From: Silene latifolia
Lineage: Eukaryota > Streptophyta > Magnoliopsida > Caryophyllales > Caryophyllaceae
Length of the DNA: 64,000 nt
NCBI RefSeq assembly: GCF_048544455.1
Contig: NC_133538.1
Coordinates: forward strand, 256,837,991-256,901,990
Direction: 5' to 3'
Position numbers and translations under genes: made by a program. The notes under the pieces are model-generated. The model was given only the letters and a program-made list of their open reading frames with translations, searched no databases and was not told the DNA's origin. Each line of letters begins with the position of its first letter. The stretch's first letter is position 1. Below, in pieces: positions 59,454 to 64,000 of this stretch.

Positions 59454-61059
59454 GGAGAAAGAATTGGGGGTGGATCCTCTTCCTCACTAACCACCTGCTC
59501 AGCCCAAGTTGGACCCTTTGGGAGCTGAACATTTAGAACCCCTGGTTTCAACTTATGATATCCCACAACTTGACTAAGAGTTGAAGCATCCCCTACATCA
59601 TCACAATCCAGAAGACCAAACTGGTTTAATGAGACAGGTATTGGAATCTGGGACTGCTGCCCATCTTCCCCCTGAATATTAAGATCCAGAACGTGGCTAG
59701 TGGTCCCAGAGCTATTGGGCAGAGCATGTGCTAGACTACCACCAGTCTCATGTTGATCCAAGGAATCCCTACCACTAGTCACCAAGGGAGCAGGTGAGGT
59801 GATCACTGGACAAGGCTGAATACTCCCACCTGTGTCAGTGATCCCTACCTCCTTCCCAAGGGCCTTGTCCTCCACAACACCAGTAGAATCCTTAGAGGCT
59901 TGCATAACAGTTTCAGTGGCCTGAGTACTCTAAATAGGTTTATCAATATGATCCGTCCTATTAGTAGGATTCTTTGCCTCTTTTGTAGGAGCCTTGGGCT
60001 TCAAAAGTTTACAATACTTACGTTCATGTCCCAGTTTCTTGCAATGGGTGCAATAAAACGGGAGCCATTCATACTCCACATCCTGAGTGATTTGGCCCAG
60101 GAAAGGAGAGTCAATAACCACATAGCTAGGAAGGGTTCAGCAAGATCAACCTCAACCATTAGACGGGCAAAAGATAACCTCTCCTTGTTTGTGGTGACAG
60201 GGTCAGCATAGAGAGGAGTACCAATTTTGCTTGCAATCTTACTCAAAGCAGAAGCAGACCAGAGATGGGGATCCAAGTTGTGTAACAACACCCAGACTGG
60301 CACCTTAGTAATATTATCCAACTGGGTAGGAAACTGTGGAGACCATTGCTTCAACAGGAGTGAATGCCCATTCAGACTCCAAGCAGTTCCCCTCAGAATG
60401 GCGTTCATATCCTCAGCTTTTGAAAATCTAAAGTAGAACCACCCCTTCTTAAAATACAAGACAACAGGTTTAACCACATGATTCCATTGTTTATCCACAA
60501 ACACTTTAACCTGAGCAACAATAGGTTTTCCTGCCAAAAATTGACCAACCAAAGTATGCTTCCAGAAGAGCAAGTCACTCTCAATATCCTTCTCTTCAAT
60601 AACCACCCTAGTAGGAGTCGGGTCAAAAGACCCACTCAATTCCATTCCTACAGCAGATTTGTTAACCCTATCTACCCAGGTCGTCTTCTTCCCCGTATTC
60701 GTCGTAAGAACTGGTTGACACGCAGATGGCCTTGGAATATCTGTAACAGTCGTTGTTTCCTTACTACCACCTTCATTAGATCCAGGACCACCAGTCGTTG
60801 TATCCCCCGCTACAGGAGTAACTACAACAGTCGGCACAACTACCTCCGTAGAACTCCCAGCAGAACCCTTTTTTGACACAACCTTTCCACTCCCAGTCCC
60901 CAGACTACGAGAACTACGAATAGACTTATCAAGTGCTTGATTAATCAGGACATTCACAGAATTTGAGTTACCTTGTAGAGTTGAAAAAGCTTCCTCCTCC
61001 GCCGATCTACCCCTTCCCGGGTTCTGAACAACAATATGTAGCTTCTTAGGATGAGCCAT
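59450..61059 (-). pseudogene. L1 ORF1: DUF4283 and zinc-knuckle RNA-binding protein
   Basis: ATG at 61059 is in context GCCATGG on the plus strand (GAGCC-ATG side). The N-terminus is Ser/Thr/Gly-rich to about residue 125. DUF4283 follows (about 145-310: VGQFLAGKP, VVLYFKKGWFYFRF, RGTAWSLNGHSLLLKQW, VPVWVLLHNLDPHLWS). A one-base loss near 60130 shifts the frame; in the new frame YEWLPFYCTHCKKLGHERKYC gives the CCHC knuckle (about 60040-60085). A TAG/TAA at 59930-59932 interrupts, then the Pro/Ser-rich tail ends at TGA 59450-59452, overlapping the ORF2 ATG by four bases. Plant L1 ORF1 proteins bind element RNA. Non-functional here. Confidence 0.88.
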
Positions 61060-61145
61060 GGTCGGAGAAAGAAGGAAAGATCAGACAAAAAGCATCGCCG
61101 TCAGATCGCCTTTTTTCGCAGAGAGAATCCCTCTCCTAACCAACC

Positions 61146-61620
<475 letters not shown>

Positions 61621-62480
61621 AAACGCAAACTTTTATTAATCAAGCAAAAGTTTACAAGAAAGTAGTGGGCAACCGAGATACAATCTGGGCCCCTACTCCC
61701 TTAGCGATAACAAAGCTAAGTCCAGTAAAAATGTAAGCGGCCGCGCGGGCCTCTGCATCCTGAGAAATAGAGAATTTCTTGATCCGCTTGGGCAAAGCCA
61801 CAACATCCGTATCAAGCTCTCCCAGCGAAGAGAAAGAGAAGGGTAGGAAAGCATAACCAGCCGTCGAGCACAAATCCCGGTACTTGGCACACTTTCCCTG
61901 AGCAGGATCAGCAACAACCCGACACGGCACAAAATCGGACAACCCAGTCTGAGACAAGGTGGAAGACCCTGTCAGATCGACAGACACATCACGAACCCAG
62001 TCCCAGGAATAAAGAAGCAGATCCGCCGGACGAAGGGAGCTACCATGTCCATCAACCAAACCGATATTAACTTTCCTACCAGTGGAGATCCTCGGCTGTA
62101 GTAGATGTCCAATAAGGTGTCGTGAACGAGGTTATGCCGATGCTTAACGCCCACAGTACCAGCACAGGACACAGCATGATCACCATAGATATCCCCGTCA
62201 AAAACCCGAGAACAATGAGGACAGGGCCAAGACACCAAGAACAACAGAACACCCAGTCGATATCTAAGCACACTACGATAAGTCGTCCCATTCATAGTCT
62301 GCCCCAACCCAGAAATAGGAACCGCACACAACCAATCAGAAGAGTAAGCCCTCTACTAAGATTTCCACAATGCAACCTGACGCGGAGTCAAAGAGAAAAC
62401 AGAGCCAAAGTAGTGGCAACCTTCGCGAAATATATATCTACCAATTTCTTCATAAGTTTAGGGGCAGCGATTTCACTAGG
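61621..62480 (-). mobile_element. YLDD-type LINE fragment, copy D6
   Basis: Subfamily B. Frames 62331-61972 and 62059-61652 together give GLGQTMNGTTYRS, CPHC...GDHAVSC, KHRHNLVHD, LRPADLLLYSW, VDLTGSS and the C-terminal end VSRLPTTFL, with a frameshift near 62095. 5' truncated at CCTAGTGAAATCGC beside ATT units, like D2, D4 and D5. The RT is absent. Confidence 0.78.
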
Positions 62481-62512
62481 ATTATTATTTTTTTTTTTTT
62501 ATTTTTTTTATT
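62481..62512. repeat. (ATT)3 plus T-run at D6/D7 junction
   Basis: A short remnant of the ATT array continues into two T-runs that form the A-rich tail of D7 on the minus strand. Confidence 0.8.
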
Positions 62513-64000
62513 ACAAGTTGCGCGCAGCTTTCATTAAAATAAAATAAAAGGTTTACATGAAATTGGTGGGGAGCCGAGAGACAATCTGGGCTCCCACACC
62601 CTTAGCAATAGCAAAGCTAAGTCTAGTAAAAATGTAAGCGGCTACCCGAGCCCCCGCATCCTGAGATACCGAGAATTTCTGGATCCGCTTGAGCAAGGCA
62701 ACAACATCCGATCCCAGCTCCCCAAGTGAAGAGAAAGAGAAAGGTAGGAAACCATAACCCGCTACCGCGCACAAATCCCCATACTTAGCACACTTTCGCT
62801 AAGCAGCATCAGCGACAACCCGGCCCGGCACAAAATCTGCCAACCCAGTCTGAGTCAAAGTTGAAGAACCTGTCAGGTCGACGCACACATCACACCCCCT
62901 GTTCCAAGAATAAAGCAATAAATCCGCAGGACGAAGAGAGCCACCATGCCCATCAACCAAACCGATATCAACCTCCTTCCCTACAGAAATACCAGATCTA
63001 TAGCAGATGTCGAAAAGAGTGTCCCGGACAAGGTTATGCCGATGTTTAACGCCCACGGTACCAAAAGACAAGAGACAAGCGTGGTCCCCAAAAACATCCC
63101 CAAAAAAAAACCCGAGAGCAAGCGGGACGGGGCCTAGATACCGTGAATAACGGAACACCCAGGACGATACCCCAAAGACACTACGGTAAGTCCTCCGTTC
63201 ATAGTCCGCCCCAACCCCGAGATAGGAACCGCACGTAACCAATCGGAGGAGTGAGAACCGCCGAGATCGCCATAAAGCAAGCCGGCGTGGTGTCAAAGAG
63301 AAAACAGACTGAGGCAAGAAAGAACGTCGTGAAATAAATGTCCGCCAATTTCTTCATAAGTTTGGGGCACAATTTCACTAGGGTGACCTAATATACGTAA
63401 CACGTAGTCGCAGTAAACACCTTCGCGGCATCATCAAAAGGGGCAGCGGCTACAATACCGGAAAGGGCCGAGGAGCTTAGCTCGCAAACCAAACAGATCG
63501 CAAGCGGGACGCAATAAAAGCATAAAATAAAACATCTCCCGCCGCATAGACACCAAGACCACCAAGATGAAAAAGGAATGTAGCAAGGCGCCACCGCAAT
63601 CCCCAAAACCCCGCCCGACGCGGTGGCAATACGTTCCAAGCTAGAACGAAGAGCGGCATCAAACGGAAGATGGACAGACCCAAAAACACTAGGGGAGCAA
63701 GTACGAAGGGAGAAGTAGAGCTTAGAAATACCAGTACAAGCTCGAAGAAGAAGCAACTCGCATCGCGGGTCCTCAATCCTCACAACCAAGTCCATTAGCT
63801 CAATGGTCTTAGTTACTCTCGTTGCCACAATCTCACTGCTAAAACCAGGACAAGTCTTGTGGTCCTCCCAAAACTGTAACACCGCGCAATGGCCGAGAAA
63901 TAGAAGTGGGGAAAACCCCAGGAAGCCGACTCCGTGGATCCTCAATAGGCCAAAAGACCTCCGTCTTGGAGACATTAAGATGTAATCCAAAACGAGGGCC
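62513..64000 (-). mobile_element. YLDD-type LINE, copy D7, continues beyond window
   Basis: Subfamily A, like D1. From the window edge leftward it shows the post-RT region (KTEVFWP-type context, RVTKTIELMDLVVRIEDP, LLLLRACTGISKLYFSLRTCSPSVFG), a stretch with frameshifts, then KHRHNLVRDTLFDICYRSG, SLRPADLLLYSWNRGCDVCV, LTQTGLADFVPGRVVADAA and the C-terminus VSRLPTNFM. The RT core would lie right of 64000. Longer than D2-D6 and not truncated at their shared point. Confidence 0.78.

Larger units (their letters stand above)
55944..61145 (-). mobile_element. L1-type LINE, near full length (5.2 kb)
   Basis: Poly(A) tail (T-run at 55944-55960), ORF2 (56073-59453), ORF1 (59450-61059) and a short 5' untranslated region to about 61145, bounded on both sides by (ATT)n. 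ORF1 and ORF2 overlap in ATGA. Both ORFs carry disabling changes. Target duplications cannot be read inside the microsatellite. Confidence 0.92.

Overview
This is nuclear DNA from a flowering plant. It is AT-rich and almost entirely transposable elements nested inside one another. It carries plant-type Ty3/gypsy LTR retrotransposons (Tekay/Del-like, Athila-like and Tat-like), L1-type LINEs with a DUF4283 ORF1, CACTA and Tourist-type MITEs, and remnants of three plant gene families (FAR1/FRS, plant mobile domain, F-box). A Caryophyllales source, perhaps Caryophyllaceae, is a guess from the TACTCCGTA and CTCGATCGAG motifs. No complete conventional gene, tRNA, rRNA or CRISPR array was found.

Layout. 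1-12003: the 3' end of a Tat/Athila-type element whose LTR (877-12003) is split by a 9.4 kb Tekay-like element (1322-10736) with LTRs of about 2.9 kb, PBS and PPT but only the RNase H-integrase-chromodomain part of pol. 12004-12690: a FAR1-related transposase gene cut by that LTR. 12700-19640: small elements, including two head-to-tail hairpin-ended repeats, a Tourist MITE, a CACTA MITE nested in a GAACTGAAC-repeat element, and a short F-box ORF. 20128-21671: a solo LTR with GGTTC target duplications. 22300-24228: a decayed leftward gene and a plant-mobile-domain gene, divergently arranged; the latter is cut at 24228 by another Ty3 element (24229-27950).

27951-64000 is one nested complex. A leftward-facing Tekay-like element has its 5' LTR from 48641 rightwards and its 3' LTR remnants at 27951-28318 and 35240-35482. 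A 10.3 kb Athila-like element with TACCT target duplications (38196-48512) sits inside it. In both LTRs, at the equivalent place, lies an (ATT)n microsatellite, and into these arrays seven fragments of a YLDD reverse-transcriptase LINE and two independent L1 LINEs have been placed, all in minus orientation.

The most interesting system is that YLDD LINE. Downstream of its RT it has a CCHC knuckle and an RHN...RPAD...VDLT block resembling the restriction-like endonuclease of R2/R4-group elements. Every copy abuts (ATT)n/(AAT)n, which recalls the (TAA)n preference reported for the R4-group element Dong. The second notable signal is the palindrome CTCGATCGAG, arrayed in LTRs and the 3' region and also inside the Athila gag-protease frame, where it is translated as repeated Arg-Ser-Ser. 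All element genes seen are broken by stops, frameshifts or truncation.
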